A stretch of DNA of 64,000 nucleotides from Beijerinckia mobilis (GTDB lineage: Bacteria; Pseudomonadota; Alphaproteobacteria; Rhizobiales; Beijerinckiaceae): positions 152,178 to 216,177 of the forward strand of contig NZ_JQJH01000005.1 of the NCBI RefSeq assembly GCF_000745425.1, given 5' to 3'. The notes beneath the pieces were generated by a model. The model was not told the DNA's origin, searched no databases, and saw nothing but the letters and a program-made list of their open reading frames with translations. Below are positions 27,956 to 37,325 of this stretch, in pieces. Within the stretch, counting starts at the first letter, position 1. Each line of letters opens with the position of its first letter. The translations under genes were made by a program, and so were the position numbers.

Positions 27956-28381
27956 ATGTTTAAAGAATTTCGTGAATTCGCCCTGAAAGGGAATGTTGTC
28001 GATCTGGCGATCGGTGTCATCATCGGCGCAGCTTTCGGCAGGATCATTGATTCACTCGTCAATGACATCATCATGCCTTTCTTCGGAGCCTTGGGTGGCC
28101 TTGATTTCTCCAATTACTTCCTGCCTCTCACAAAGGGCGTGACGGCCAATAGTCTCGCCGAGGCCCGCCGTCAGGGAGCGGTTCTGGCCTGGGGTAATTT
28201 CCTCACAGTAGCTGTCAATTTCCTGATCATCGCTTTCGTGCTGTTTTTGGTCGTGCGCAGCATTAATTCCTTTCGCAAGCGGGTGCTGAAGGAAAATCTC
28301 GACGCACCGGCGCCGGAAAAGCCTCATCAGGAAGTTCTTCTCGAAGAGATCCGCGATCTCCTCGCCGCCAGGCGGAGCTGA
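27956..28381 (+). CDS. mscL: Large-conductance mechanosensitive channel MscL
   Basis: A 141-residue protein starting [21 protein letters not shown] at ATG 27956, preceded by GGGGAG. The N-terminal amphipathic helix, pore-lining TM1 ([21 protein letters not shown]), a periplasmic loop and TM2 ([20 protein letters not shown]) are followed by the C-terminal helical bundle ([11 protein letters not shown]). MscL forms a pentamer that opens under membrane tension to release solutes on hypo-osmotic shock. The stop is followed by a GGCCTCC/GGAGGCC hairpin without a T run. Confidence 0.95.
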   Translation: MFKEFREFALKGNVVDLAIGVIIGAAFGRIIDSLVNDIIMPFFGALGGLDFSNYFLPLTKGVTANSLAEARRQGAVLAWGNFLTVAVNFLIIAFVLFLVVRSINSFRKRVLKENLDAPAPEKPHQEVLLEEIRDLLAARRS

Positions 28382-28666
28382 TCTTCCGCATAGGCCTCCT
28401 CGGGAGGCCGGGGATCGATCCGCCGCATGGACTGTCGGCAGCGCCTTAAGGCTTGCCCCGCCGAAGGATCAGTCGAGAAGGAATTGCGTCGACAGGATCG
28501 CGAACCCGTTGGGAACTTTCTCAAGGGTTGCCGCTGAAATCGACGCATTTTCAAATGTTTTGAAGTGTGCAGCAATTCCACTCAGGCCGGATATGTTTTA
28601 GGTGAGGCAGGAGATCATCTCCCACCGACTTTCCGCGCGACGAGCGTCTGTGAAAGGACTCACATC

Positions 28667-29920
28667 ATGCTCGAACGCTTCCCACATGCGCCGACCGAGG
28701 GGGCACAAGGTCCCTTAGTCAGAAAGGCCGAACCGAGCCCCGAATCGTTGGCCGCGCCTGAGAGTGGCATTGTCGAGGTCTTCCAATATGGACGCGGCCG
28801 CCAGGGCCTCATCCCGCTTTATGTGGGGGAGAGCGATTGCGTGACGCCGCCCTTCATCCTCGATGCTGCGATGCAATCGTTGCGGGATGGGGAAACTTTC
28901 TACACCTATCAGGCCGGTGTTCCGGAATTGCGCGCGGCAATTGCCGCTTACATGAGCCGGCATTATGGTCAGCCCTATGAACAGGCGGTCGGTCCGTTCA
29001 GCCCGGAACAATTTTTCGTCACCATCGGCGGCATGCATGCCCTGCAGATTGCTCTGCGGCTTGTCGCCGGATCCGGAGACGAAGTCCTCATTCCAACACC
29101 CGCCTGGCCGAATTTCCATGGCGCGCTCAGCGTTCTCGGTGCCAAGCCCGTGCCTGTCCCGATGGATTTTCGATCCGTGAATGGAAAGGCCTGCTGGCAT
29201 CTTGATGTCGACCGTATCGCTGCCAGCATCACACCCGCAACACGTTGCCTGATCGTCAATACACCGTCCAATCCAACCGGTTGGACGGCAACGATCGAGG
29301 ATTTACAGCAGTTGCTCGAACTCGCACGCAGGCATGGTCTCTGGCTGCTCGCCGATGAGATTTACGGGCGTCTCACGTTTGACGATAAACGTGCGCCATC
29401 CTTTCACGATATTATGGAGAAAGAAGATTCCATCCTCTTTCTCCAGACCTTTTCGAAGAACTGGGCGATGACCGGTCTGCGGATCGGCTGGCTCGAAGCG
29501 CCGCGTGCTCTCGCGCCCGCCGTCGAAAATCTCATTCAATATTCGACATCGGGCGTTGCCACACCGTGGCAGCGGGCCGCGACCGCTGCCCTGGAACAGG
29601 GGGAGCCATTCTTCCACAGCATGCTGAGCCGAATCGGCAAGGGACGGGCGATCCTCCATGATGGATTGTATCGCACGGGCCGGATCCATGCCGCGCTGCC
29701 GGATGGCGGCTTTTATCTCTTCTGCGCAGTGGATGGCGAGCCGGATACAAGGCGCCTGGCGATGCGGCTCGTCGATGAGGCCAATGTCGGTGTCGCGCCC
29801 GGAACCGCCTTCGGGCCGGGTGGCGAAGCCTTCATACGCTTATGCTTTGCGAGAGAACCCGACCTTCTGAAGGAGGCGGTTCGGCGCCTTTGCCTCTGGC
29901 TTGCGAGGGAAGGGGGATAA
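28667..29920 (+). CDS. Class I/II pyridoxal-phosphate aminotransferase
   Basis: The start is ATG 28667 (MLERFPHAPTEG) with AAAGGA upstream; the frame opens 34 codons earlier without such a site. The 417-residue protein has the fold-type I pattern: GESDCVTPPFILDAA, YTYQAGVPELRAAIAAYM, VNTPSNPTGW with the Asn and Pro of the PLP site, LLADEIYG (Asp and Tyr), FSKNWAMTGLRIGW with the Schiff-base Lys, and a C-terminal Arg (AFIRLCFA) for the substrate carboxylate. Substrate cannot be fixed by eye; aspartate- or aromatic-type transamination is possible. Confidence 0.88.
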   Translation: MLERFPHAPTEGAQGPLVRKAEPSPESLAAPESGIVEVFQYGRGRQGLIPLYVGESDCVTPPFILDAAMQSLRDGETFYTYQAGVPELRAAIAAYMSRHYGQPYEQAVGPFSPEQFFVTIGGMHALQIALRLVAGSGDEVLIPTPAWPNFHGALSVLGAKPVPVPMDFRSVNGKACWHLDVDRIAASITPATRCLIVNTPSNPTGWTATIEDLQQLLELARRHGLWLLADEIYGRLTFDDKRAPSFHDIMEKEDSILFLQTFSKNWAMTGLRIGWLEAPRALAPAVENLIQYSTSGVATPWQRAATAALEQGEPFFHSMLSRIGKGRAILHDGLYRTGRIHAALPDGGFYLFCAVDGEPDTRRLAMRLVDEANVGVAPGTAFGPGGEAFIRLCFAREPDLLKEAVRRLCLWLAREGG

Positions 29921-29931
29921 AATAAAAAAAC

Positions 29932-29963
29932 CCTTCCGGCAAAGGCATGCCGAAAGGGGTTGC
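29932..29963. terminator. Bidirectional hairpin terminator between the aminotransferase gene and hemA
   Basis: CCCTTCCGGC and GCCGAAAGGGG form a stem of about ten pairs with a short loop, preceded by an A7 run. In the reverse direction this gives a T run suited to ending hemA transcription. The two flanking genes converge here. Confidence 0.7.
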
Positions 29964-30034
29964 TCGCGATTAGTATGGAGAAGGGTCCGGAACTACCCGA
30001 ACCCCTTCAGACCCTACGGGGGATATCAAGAGAC

Positions 30035-31342
30035 CTATTCGGCCGCCTTCTTGAAATCGGGGAAGGTGCAGCGCGCCTCTTCTTTCTCAGCTTCCTTTTC
30101 GCGACGGAACGCCACGATTTTCGGATCCTGGACGAAGGGCAGTTTCAGGCTTTCCCAAACGTCGACCATCGATTCGACGAGATGCACGATATGCGTGTCC
30201 GTATGCAGCGGACTTGGCGTGATGCGCAGTCTCTCGGTGCCTTTCGGCACTGTGGGATAGTTGATCGGCTGGATATAGATGCCGTGGCGTTCCAGCAGCA
30301 TGTCCGTGGCGGTCTTGCAGAGTTCCGCATCGCCGACGAAGACTGGCACGATATGCGAAGAATTATGCATGACCGGCAGCCCGGCGGCGCTCAGGGCATG
30401 TTTGGTCAACATGGATTGACGCTGGTGCTGGGCACGCCGTTCTTTGCCATCCTTGAGAAGACGCACGGCGGCGTGAGCGGCGGCGGCGACGGCCGGCGGC
30501 AGGGCGGTGGTGAAAATGAAGGAAGGCGCATAGGAGCGCACGGCGTCGATGATGGATTCGCTGGCGGCAATATAGCCTCCGAGCGTGCCGAAGCCTTTGG
30601 CGAGCGTTCCTTCGATGATGTCGATGCGATTCATGACACCGTCGCGTTCGCCGATGCCGCCGCCATGCTCGCCATAAAGTCCGACCGCATGGACTTCATC
30701 CATATAGGTCATGGCATTGTAGCGATCCGCGAGGTCGGCGATGGCGGCGATCGGAGCAATATCGCCATTCATGGAATAGAGGCTCTCGAAGACGATCAGC
30801 TTGGGCTGGTCCGGCTCGGCGGCGGCGAGCAATTCCTCGAGATGGGCGAGGTCATTGTGCCGGAAGATCTTCCGCTGGGCCTTTGACCTGCGGATGCCTT
30901 CGATCATCGAATTGTGATTCAGTTCATCGGACAGGATCAGGCAATTCGGCAAAAGGTCCGCGACGGTCGAAATAGCCGCGAGATTGGAAATCCAGCCGGA
31001 TGTGAAGACGAGCGCCGAGGGTTTGTCGTGCAGGCTTGCGAGTTCGGCTTCAAGTTGGACGAGCGGATGATTCGTTCCGGAAATATTCCGCGTGCCGCCA
31101 GCGCCGACACCGTGTTTGGTGGCGGCATCACTCATCGCGGCAATAACTTGCGGATGCGCTCCCATGCAGAGGTAATCATTGGAACACCAGATGACGACAT
31201 CTTCGGCCTGCTCCTCGCTGCGATGCCAGCGCGCAACAGGATAAGTGACCGCGTCACGTTCGAGTTCCGCGAAGACACGATAGCGGCGCTCACCTTTCAG
31301 TCTCAGGATCGCGTCGTCAAAGAATTGCCCGTACTCTATCAT
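30035..31342 (-). CDS. hemA: 5-aminolevulinate synthase
   Basis: A 435-residue PLP enzyme that condenses glycine with succinyl-CoA to 5-aminolevulinate, the first step of haem and tetrapyrrole synthesis by the Shemin route used in Alphaproteobacteria. Diagnostic segments are [59 protein letters not shown] and [13 protein letters not shown], with the PLP Lys near residue 249. The family HemA motif near the C-terminus ([19 protein letters not shown]) is complete. It appears monocistronic; no FixK or Irr box was evident upstream. Confidence 0.97.
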   Translation of the reverse strand: MIEYGQFFDDAILRLKGERRYRVFAELERDAVTYPVARWHRSEEQAEDVVIWCSNDYLCMGAHPQVIAAMSDAATKHGVGAGGTRNISGTNHPLVQLEAELASLHDKPSALVFTSGWISNLAAISTVADLLPNCLILSDELNHNSMIEGIRRSKAQRKIFRHNDLAHLEELLAAAEPDQPKLIVFESLYSMNGDIAPIAAIADLADRYNAMTYMDEVHAVGLYGEHGGGIGERDGVMNRIDIIEGTLAKGFGTLGGYIAASESIIDAVRSYAPSFIFTTALPPAVAAAAHAAVRLLKDGKERRAQHQRQSMLTKHALSAAGLPVMHNSSHIVPVFVGDAELCKTATDMLLERHGIYIQPINYPTVPKGTERLRITPSPLHTDTHIVHLVESMVDVWESLKLPFVQDPKIVAFRREKEAEKEEARCTFPDFKKAAE

Positions 31343-31810
31343 GAGAAATGTGCCAGTCTTGCTACCCCGACCTTTAGACCGGGTGGATGAGCCATGCGCC
31401 CAGCCCCGCTACTGAACGACATGCGGTTGATATCGGCTTTAGTGCCCAAGAAAAAGCCTTTCCCAAGCGGCCAATGGTCTCATTACCCTGCATGGAGAGG
31501 TTGGGGATTTGTGACAGCCGCTTCTGATTTATGCAAGCGATGAATGAAATTTGGCTTCACAGAAAGAGTTGAATGTGAGCCTGCTTGCACTTTAGGCAGA
31601 TGTCCGCGTCTCCCTCGCTGCCCGAATGATGGGTCCGCTCCAAAAGCGTGAGCCTAGGATAGCCTTTTTCTGAACAGTTACAATTCAAACTCACATTGCG
31701 CCACAAGGATAGGGGCAAATTGTCCCATCTTTCTTTCCCGAAGCATGGGTGATTAAAAATATTGCACTGCAAAAAGTTCGCTCTTTGGGATCGTTCGAAA
31801 TGGCCAGTCC
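31343..31810. other. Intergenic region upstream of hemA
   Basis: About 470 bases holding the hemA promoter region. No supported ORF; the reverse frame crossing it also crosses the terminator at 31811 and is spurious. Confidence 0.5.
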
Positions 31811-31849
31811 AAAAGAAAAGCGGCGGGAACAATCCGCCGCTTTTCTTTT
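31811..31849. terminator. Perfect 16-bp bidirectional terminator
   Basis: AAAAGAAAAGCGGCGG (31811-31826) and its exact complement (31834-31849) flank a 7-base loop. The arms end in A/T tracts on both sides, so it can terminate on either strand. The natural user is the Gly/His/Trp-rich gene that ends at 31994 on the reverse strand. Confidence 0.88.
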
Positions 31850-31993
31850 GGAATATCGGAGGCCGCTGGTCGTTTCTGCCCGTGCCCCCGGCTTTCAAAT
31901 GGCATTCGGGGTTATCGGGCAGGAGAGACCATTGCTCTCTTGACCACAAAATAGGTCAAGCCATGCGCCAAGCATCGGCCGGTATTACCAGCT

Positions 31994-32575
31994 TCAAGGC
32001 GACACTGTTCCGCGCGCGCGGCGTCCCTTTGAGATTCTGCAGGAACAGCCGCCGCCTATATAGCCAGGCTCGCGCAGGATGCAGGTTTTGACCTGGGTCG
32101 TGCAGGAATTGCCGATCTGTCCGCTGACGGCGCTGCGTCCGCTGCTCAGGCGCTGTGCGGGGACTGTGGTGACGTAGACGCCGGAACCAGGCACGCCGTA
32201 GCCATAGGGATAGGCATAAGGGTCGTACCAACCAGTGCCATAGGGGTAATCCCATCCCCAACCCCAGCCGGAATTCCAGAGCCCTGCGCCGACGAGGCCG
32301 GTGCCGTAATAGGGCCATGCGCTGCCCCATCCCCAGCTCCATCTCGGGCCGTGCCAGCCACCGCCCCGCCAGCCGCCCCCGTGCCAGCCGCCGCCATGCC
32401 ATCCACCCCCGTGCCAGCCACCTCCTCCATGCCAACCGCCGCCGCCATGCCAGCCGCCACCTCCTCCGTGCCAGCCGCCGCCCCCGCCATGGCCATGTTG
32501 GGCTTGGGCTGACCCTCCTGCCATCAGACCCAGGCCTAGAGCCAGGGTTGATAGAAATGATGCGATAGACTTCAT
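31994..32575 (-). CDS. Secreted Gly/His/Trp-repeat protein
   Basis: A 193-residue protein starting MKSIASFLSTLALGLGLMAG at 32575, with a clear signal peptide ending near AQAQ. Residues about 27-75 consist of tandem WHGGG/WHGGGG units, then a Trp/Tyr/Pro-rich stretch (WSWGWGSAWPYYGTG). The last 45 residues are different: a Cys-containing module (CTTQVKTCILREPG, YIGGGCSCRI) that looks like a small disulfide-bonded domain and ends RARGTVSP. The His-rich repeats might bind metal or polysaccharide, but no function is known to me. An EcfG-type promoter and a strong terminator frame it as a monocistronic stress gene. Confidence 0.8.
   Translation of the reverse strand: MKSIASFLSTLALGLGLMAGGSAQAQHGHGGGGGWHGGGGGWHGGGGWHGGGGWHGGGWHGGGWHGGGWRGGGWHGPRWSWGWGSAWPYYGTGLVGAGLWNSGWGWGWDYPYGTGWYDPYAYPYGYGVPGSGVYVTTVPAQRLSSGRSAVSGQIGNSCTTQVKTCILREPGYIGGGCSCRISKGRRARGTVSP
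32365..32500 (-). repeat. Tandem coding repeat (Trp-His-Gly3-4)
   Basis: On the reverse strand the gene repeats TGGCACGG(C/A)GG-type units of 12-21 bases about nine times, encoding WHGGG or WHGGGGG. Unit length varies by single codons, as expected for slippage or unequal crossover, so repeat number may differ between strains. Confidence 0.8.
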
Positions 32576-32643
32576 CACGCCAACCTTCACATGCGTATCC
32601 CGGTGCTTATCCGAGACATTGGGGGACAATAAATCTCCAAAAC

Positions 32644-32669
32644 AACGTCGAATGGACGATACCAGTTCC
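32644..32669 (-). promoter_or_regulatory. EcfG-type promoter for the Gly/His/Trp-repeat gene
   Basis: On the reverse strand GGAAC (32669-32665), a 17-base spacer, then CGTT (32647-32644). This matches the EcfG consensus and lies 69 bases upstream of ATG 32575. Confidence 0.72.
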
Positions 32670-33127
32670 TAGGCGATGATCGTCACAGGAGCACGATGGC
32701 GTGAGCTTGGGATGCTACACCGTCGCATGGGGCGTTGCTTGTCGCTTGTGGATGGCAGGCGCAGGCTTCGCGCAGGGTTCGGAGCGTAACGTCTGCCTTG
32801 GTCGGCGTTCACCTCGGTTCCTGAGCTTTGGGCTGATTGCGCAGTCGGGCCTCATCGAAGCATCGCATACATTTCTATTGGGAATCCCGAATGATGGTTT
32901 CTATTCGCTCATCGGTATAATGATGAGAACACTCGCGTGGTGCTTCATATGATGATGCTGTCGCCGAGGCGCTCCGCTAAATGATTGCATATTTTGAGGA
33001 AAGCCTGACTTCATGCAGGGACTGCTCCATCTCTCTAGTTCCTAAGCAGACACTGCCAGAGATCCGATGTTGGGCCTTCTGAACGCTTTTGCCGGCCATT
33101 CACTTACATCCGTTTCACGAGCCTTCC
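32670..33127. other. Intergenic region, nothing recognised
   Basis: About 460 bases between divergent genes. The one forward frame at 32701-32952 has no recognisable domain and no good ribosome-binding site. Confidence 0.4.
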
Positions 33128-33946
33128 ATGCAAAAAACTTCGTCCTCCGCATCCGGTAAAACACTTTATCGCCCTCAGATTTTCCTTGCGACTCCCTGTT
33201 TTGGGGGGCTGGTCTCGCAACATTATATGCAGTCTGTTCTCGGTCTTGTTCACTTTGGCGCGCAGGCAGGGTTCGATGTCACCTTGGCTCTTCTCGGTCA
33301 TGATTCGCTCATCACCCGCAGCCGGAATACACTGATCGGACAGTTCCTTCAGAGAACGGAAGCCACGCATCTCTTGTTCGTGGATGCTGATATCCTGTTT
33401 CAGCCTGAGCAAGTCTTCCACATGCTCGCCTTCGATCAGGATTTTGTTGCCGGGATATATCCTTTGAAGGTTATGGACTGGAGCCAGTCGGCGATCAAAC
33501 GCGCGGCCTTGCGCGAGGAAAGTTTCGAAACGGCGCCCCTACATTATGTCGGTTCCCTGGAAAGCGGGCCTGCCCAGGAACGCGAGGGCCGCTTCGCGAC
33601 AGCCATTTATTGCGGTGGTGGCTTTATGCTGCTCAAGCGGCAGGTGATCACGCGCATGATCGAAGCTTATCCGGAAAGCCGTTACAGGAATGTCCATGCT
33701 TTTACCAACGCCCGTTCCGAGGAAAATTATGCGCTGTTCGAATGTATGATCGACAAGGAAACCGAGGCCTATGTCAGTGAGGATTTCGGCTTCTGCCAGA
33801 AATGGCGCGATATTGGCGGGAGGATTTGGCTCGATACGGAAGGCCGGCTGACGCATATCGGCTCTTATCATTTTAATGGCGCACCGGCGTCGCGCTACGC
33901 TGCTCCCTCTCTGAATCCGCCCTTGAATCTTGCGTTGGCACGATAG
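33128..33946 (+). CDS. Glycosyltransferase-like protein (GT-A type)
   Basis: The start is probably ATG 33128 (MQKTSSSASG); an upstream in-frame start at 33089 is less likely. The 272-residue protein has a Rossmann-like N-terminal half (QIFLATPCFGGLVSQHYMQS), SRNTLIGQFLQ, and HLLFVDADILFQP with a DxD motif at about 86-88 that would bind a metal and nucleotide-sugar. CGGGFMLLKRQVI and EDFGFCQKWRDIGG fit the acceptor side of GT-A enzymes. Comparable proteins occur near surface polysaccharide genes and in phages. No such cluster is adjacent, so the substrate is unknown. Confidence 0.7.
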   Translation: MQKTSSSASGKTLYRPQIFLATPCFGGLVSQHYMQSVLGLVHFGAQAGFDVTLALLGHDSLITRSRNTLIGQFLQRTEATHLLFVDADILFQPEQVFHMLAFDQDFVAGIYPLKVMDWSQSAIKRAALREESFETAPLHYVGSLESGPAQEREGRFATAIYCGGGFMLLKRQVITRMIEAYPESRYRNVHAFTNARSEENYALFECMIDKETEAYVSEDFGFCQKWRDIGGRIWLDTEGRLTHIGSYHFNGAPASRYAAPSLNPPLNLALAR

Positions 33947-34548
33947 GACTTATTGCTAATTGAGATCCCGCGGGCGTCTTTAATTCGTCGTGAAAAATCG
34001 GGATGAGGATGATGGTCATGAGACATGACCATCATCCTCATGTTGTATAGGAAGGATGGGGTAATCGCATCGTCATCCCATTTGGCTGCATTTTGCTGCT
34101 GTGACGGCTATCGTCGTAGTTTCCCTGTGAAGAGTCTGCTCTGATCGCGGCGGTAAATTGATGTCATGCACATCAAAAATAGTGTGTGCGTATGAGATTG
34201 TGAATTTGTTGTGTCGGTAAAATCGCCAGAGTTCATTTTAATGACACGGTCTCGTCGGCTTTGAGGTCGGCGAGACTCAGTCTGGGCGGTAAAACCGTCT
34301 TGATGTCGGCTGCCACGATCTCATATCGGTTTGGCTGAGCAATGAATGAATACGGGTGGAACCGATTCATTGACGGTCAATTGTACAATGAATTGTGATG
34401 CTGGAATTGTGATTTTGCGGTGTGCCATCACAAGCTTGTGTTGTTTGGTTGGCCTATCCCGTATGACATAGGTCACATGACCAAAGCTTAATTTGAACCT
34501 GGGCCATAAGCTTCCTATGTCTTGCCTGTCCCATTGCTGGAGTGCACC
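33947..34548. other. 600-bp intergenic region with a long hairpin
   Basis: No ORF is supported. It contains the 18-bp perfect hairpin at 34003-34041 and is AT-richer than its surroundings toward the next gene, whose promoter must lie here. Confidence 0.5.
34003..34041. repeat. Perfect 18-bp inverted repeat with AGA loop
   Basis: Arms 34003-34020 and 34024-34041 are exact complements (ATGAGGATGATGGTCATG and its complement), separated by AGA. It begins 57 bases past the glycosyltransferase stop. There is no T run afterwards, so it is not a standard intrinsic terminator. It could stabilise an mRNA 3' end or be a protein-binding site. Confidence 0.8.
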
Positions 34549-35286
34549 ATGAAGACGCGCCTTCCCCTCATTGTTGCTCTATCCGCCGTTGTGGGTAGCG
34601 GCGTTGCCTGGGCAGTTACCCCTGAGGCGGCCCCTGAAAAACCTGCGGTGGAAAAAGCCGGCTCGACCCATGAAAATAATGGCCACGATCATCATGGTCA
34701 TGATCATGCGGACAAGGGACCGGGTGATCATGAGCACGACGGTCCCCGTTTTTCCGCCGAGGATCGTGCTGCTTTCCTGGATGCCCGGATCGCCGCTTTG
34801 CACGCTGGTCTGAAGCTCACGCCTGACCAGGAAAAACTCTGGCCGCCGGTTGAAACGGCCTTGCGCAACGGTATGAAATCCGTGGGTGATCTGATCCGTC
34901 AGCGGCGTGAAGAACGCAGCAAGGACGAATCAAGCGAAGAGGCTCGTCCCCGCAATCCGATCACTTTCCTGCGTCGTCTGAGCGATTTTGAACTTGCTCG
35001 TGGCAATGCGGCGAAGGCGATCGCCGATGCGGCAGCGCCTCTTTATGATACTTTGAGCCCTGAGCAGAAAAACCGTCTGCCTGTTCTTATGCGGGGTCTG
35101 CATCATGGTTGGATGCGGTCTCAGATGCGGGGTATGATGGGGCGCGGGCCTCATTCAATGTGCGGTGGTCCGGAAGGTCGGCCTGGTGCTCCGAACCATG
35201 GAGAAGGTCCGCATGACCATGGCCCCCGTGGTGATCATGGACCGCAGGGCGGCGATCACGATATGGATGATGACGACGGAGAATAA
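34549..35286 (+). CDS. Spy/CpxP-like periplasmic protein with His-rich ends
   Basis: The start is ATG 34549 with GGAG eight bases upstream, giving 245 residues. A signal peptide (LPLIVALSAVVGSGVAWA) leads to a His/Asp-rich segment (HDHHGHDHADKGPGDHEHD). The middle is the helical Spy/CpxP fold with the LTxxQ motif (LKLTPDQEKLWPPVE) and a second copy-like LSPEQKNRLPVLM. The C-terminus is again His/Gly/Asp-rich (HDHGPRGDHGPQGGDHD). Spy-type proteins are periplasmic chaperones or stress sensors; the flanking His clusters suggest Cu, Ni or Zn binding, as in CnrX-like relatives. No metal-efflux genes are adjacent. Confidence 0.85.
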   Translation: MKTRLPLIVALSAVVGSGVAWAVTPEAAPEKPAVEKAGSTHENNGHDHHGHDHADKGPGDHEHDGPRFSAEDRAAFLDARIAALHAGLKLTPDQEKLWPPVETALRNGMKSVGDLIRQRREERSKDESSEEARPRNPITFLRRLSDFELARGNAAKAIADAAAPLYDTLSPEQKNRLPVLMRGLHHGWMRSQMRGMMGRGPHSMCGGPEGRPGAPNHGEGPHDHGPRGDHGPQGGDHDMDDDDGE

Positions 35287-35648
35287 GTCAGTCGGTATCA
35301 GACGAACTTGAGCGGGCGTAATGTTGCGTCTGTTCAGGGATTGTCTTGTCCGGAATTGTTTACCGTATACGCCTCCATCAATCGTTCTCATGATGGTGAG
35401 TAGACGAAGCGAGATCTCCTCACTCTTCGCGTAATCCTGACGATTGCGGCCTGGGGCCTCGCGATCAACGGTCGGACCCAGCTGCGGTCAGTCAGTCAAG
35501 ACGATTCCTTTGGTTTGAGCAGGATGAAACGACATGGCGGGAGCAATTTGCTTCCGCCATTTCTGTATGGACGTCTTCCATCAGGCCGGCAGCCTTTTCT
35601 CACGTGAATAGGTTCGGCAGCTTGATGGCATAGCCCGCTCGACGCAGG
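35287..35648. other. Intergenic region, nothing recognised
   Basis: About 360 bases with no supported ORF. It lies at the left edge of the accessory zone. Confidence 0.4.
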
Positions 35649-35723
35649 CCTATTTGGCATGGGCATTTCGGCGGAGTGGAGAACTTCCGCCGAACCGAAA
35701 TTATCATGGATGATGGCCTTCAC
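35649..35723 (-). pseudogene. N-terminal fragment of a zinc-type alcohol dehydrogenase / quinone oxidoreductase
   Basis: On the reverse strand from ATG 35723, MKAIIHDNFGSAEVLHSAEM matches the opening of MDR-superfamily oxidoreductases. Homology stops after about 25 residues (PMPNR); the frame then runs 50 unrelated codons. The body of the gene has been deleted. Confidence 0.65.
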
Positions 35724-36259
35724 CTCGCGGCGACCTTGGCGCGGCGAGCGATGCTCTCGGCGAAGAAGGGCGTTTCGCGACGGTTGTGATCACTGCCGGC
35801 CGCCTGACGCGCAGCAGCGGCGTCCGCGAAAGAGATGCGATGCTCGTCGAGGAAAGCCATGAATGCGTCAGTCGGACGCGCTGTGACACAATTGGTGTAG
35901 CGCGTGCGGCCATTGCCCGCATCTTCGGCGATCAGTTCCCAGAGCACATTGACCTGGGTGCGGCCGTTGGCTGTGAACACGTCGGAGATGGAGTTCATCC
36001 GGACGTAGCTCGGCCCTGCTTCCTCCGCGACATAGTGCTGGACCACGAGGCCTGAGCCGATCATCTCCACATTGATCGACATGCGCCGGCCATCGTCGGT
36101 GGTCGTGACGCCTGCTGCGATGTGGTCGGGCACGCAGCAGCGCAGATACTCAGCTTCCGGCAGGTTAAAAAGCCAGTCCGCTATATCGACTTTGGCGAGC
36201 GGCACGTCGATTTCATGCGAATAGGCAGACTGGGACAGGATCTGGTCGAGAACCTTCAT
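35720..36259 (-). CDS. SRPBCC-fold protein (putative, unknown ligand)
   Basis: A 179-residue protein. Three in-frame ATGs (36265, 36262, 36259) follow AAGGAG; the third has the best spacing (MKVLDQILSQ). The pattern of strands (ISHEIDVPL-like N-terminus, MSINVEMIGSGLVVQHYV, TRYTNCVTARP) and the long C-terminal helix resemble START/SRPBCC hydrophobic-ligand proteins, though I recognise no exact family. It is divergent from a LysR regulator gene starting 137 bases away, so it is probably that regulator's target. Confidence 0.6.
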   Translation of the reverse strand: MKVLDQILSQSAYSHEIDVPLAKVDIADWLFNLPEAEYLRCCVPDHIAAGVTTTDDGRRMSINVEMIGSGLVVQHYVAEEAGPSYVRMNSISDVFTANGRTQVNVLWELIAEDAGNGRTRYTNCVTARPTDAFMAFLDEHRISFADAAAARQAAGSDHNRRETPFFAESIARRAKVAAR

Positions 36260-36395
36260 CATCATTCTCCTTGGGGATGGGCAGAGACGTTGTTGTCTCG
36301 CCGGTTGCCTCTGAATGCCTCGACAGGGCCGCGATGATAACGCACGCTGATTCGGAAACGGCTTTGCGCGTTTGGCAAAGATGGAGCATCGGCAC

Positions 36396-37325
36396 ATGAA
36401 GGATCCCCGCTTCGCCGAGCACCTGGCGGTGTTCGCAGATGTGGTACGGCACGGGAGCTTTTCCGGCGCCGCGCGCAGACGGGGGCAGACCCCATCTGCG
36501 ATCGTTCGGCAGATTGATGCTCTTGAATATTCGCTGGGCGTGCCGCTGCTGGTGCGCTCCACGCGCGCTCTTACGATGACCGATGCGGGCCAGCGCCTTT
36601 TTGAGCGTGCCCAGCCATTACTCGATCAATTGGCGGATACGCACGCGGAGGTCGCGGCGTTTGACGGTGCGGTTACAGGGACATTGCGGCTCGCTTGCTT
36701 CCCGACCTTCGGAAAGCGTTATGTCATCCCGGCGGTGGAGCGCGTTATGGTCGAGCATCCCGGGCTGAACGTCGAACTGGACCTGACCGAACGCCTCGCC
36801 GATCCGGTGCTGGAGAGATTGGACGCCGTGATTCGCATCGGGCGGCTGGCGGACAGCACGCTCATCGCATCCAAACTCGCGGACCAGCGCCGCCTGCTTG
36901 TCGCCAGCCCGGATTATCTGGCGCGGGCGGGCAGGCCGTCCTCAACTGTGGAACTGCGCGATCATCGATTGATCGACAAGCTTCACGGGGCTGATCTTCT
37001 GGGGTGGAAAGATGTTCACGCCACAGACGGAAGCCCGCATGTCGTCAGTCGGATGGTTTTTCGTTGCGATGATTTTGAGGCAATGCGTCTCGCTGCCATG
37101 GCTGGAATGGGAATAGCCTTCCTGCCTGATTGGGTGGTCGGGCCAGATGTATTCAGCGGTTGCCTGGAACGGCTGAAGCTGGGTGGCGAGCGCTGGAACG
37201 CGGAGCCATCGGGCATCTGGATGCTGCGCGCGCTGGCTCAGCCTTCGGCCCGTTTGCGCGTGGTCAGTGAGGCTTTGAGGGATGTGATAGGAACACCTCC
37301 ATTGTGGACTGCCGCCGCGCTATAG
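36396..37325 (+). CDS. LysR-family transcriptional regulator
   Basis: The start is ATG 36396 (MKDPRFAEHLAVFADVV) with GGAG eight bases upstream; earlier in-frame starts lack a site. The 309-residue protein has the N-terminal winged helix-turn-helix (GSFSGAARRRGQTPSAIVRQIDAL split over residues 20-45) and a LysR substrate-binding domain (GTLRLACFPTFGKRYVIPA, MAGMGIAFLPDWVV). The latter is of the CrgA/DsdC-like type common for small oxidoreductase regulators. It is divergent from the SRPBCC gene, the classical LysR arrangement for controlling the neighbour. Confidence 0.9.
   Translation: MKDPRFAEHLAVFADVVRHGSFSGAARRRGQTPSAIVRQIDALEYSLGVPLLVRSTRALTMTDAGQRLFERAQPLLDQLADTHAEVAAFDGAVTGTLRLACFPTFGKRYVIPAVERVMVEHPGLNVELDLTERLADPVLERLDAVIRIGRLADSTLIASKLADQRRLLVASPDYLARAGRPSSTVELRDHRLIDKLHGADLLGWKDVHATDGSPHVVSRMVFRCDDFEAMRLAAMAGMGIAFLPDWVVGPDVFSGCLERLKLGGERWNAEPSGIWMLRALAQPSARLRVVSEALRDVIGTPPLWTAAAL

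Noticed and set aside
32365..32500. CRISPR-like periodic repeats
   Set aside because: The repeats are in frame inside a gene, encode WHGGG units and have no unique spacers.
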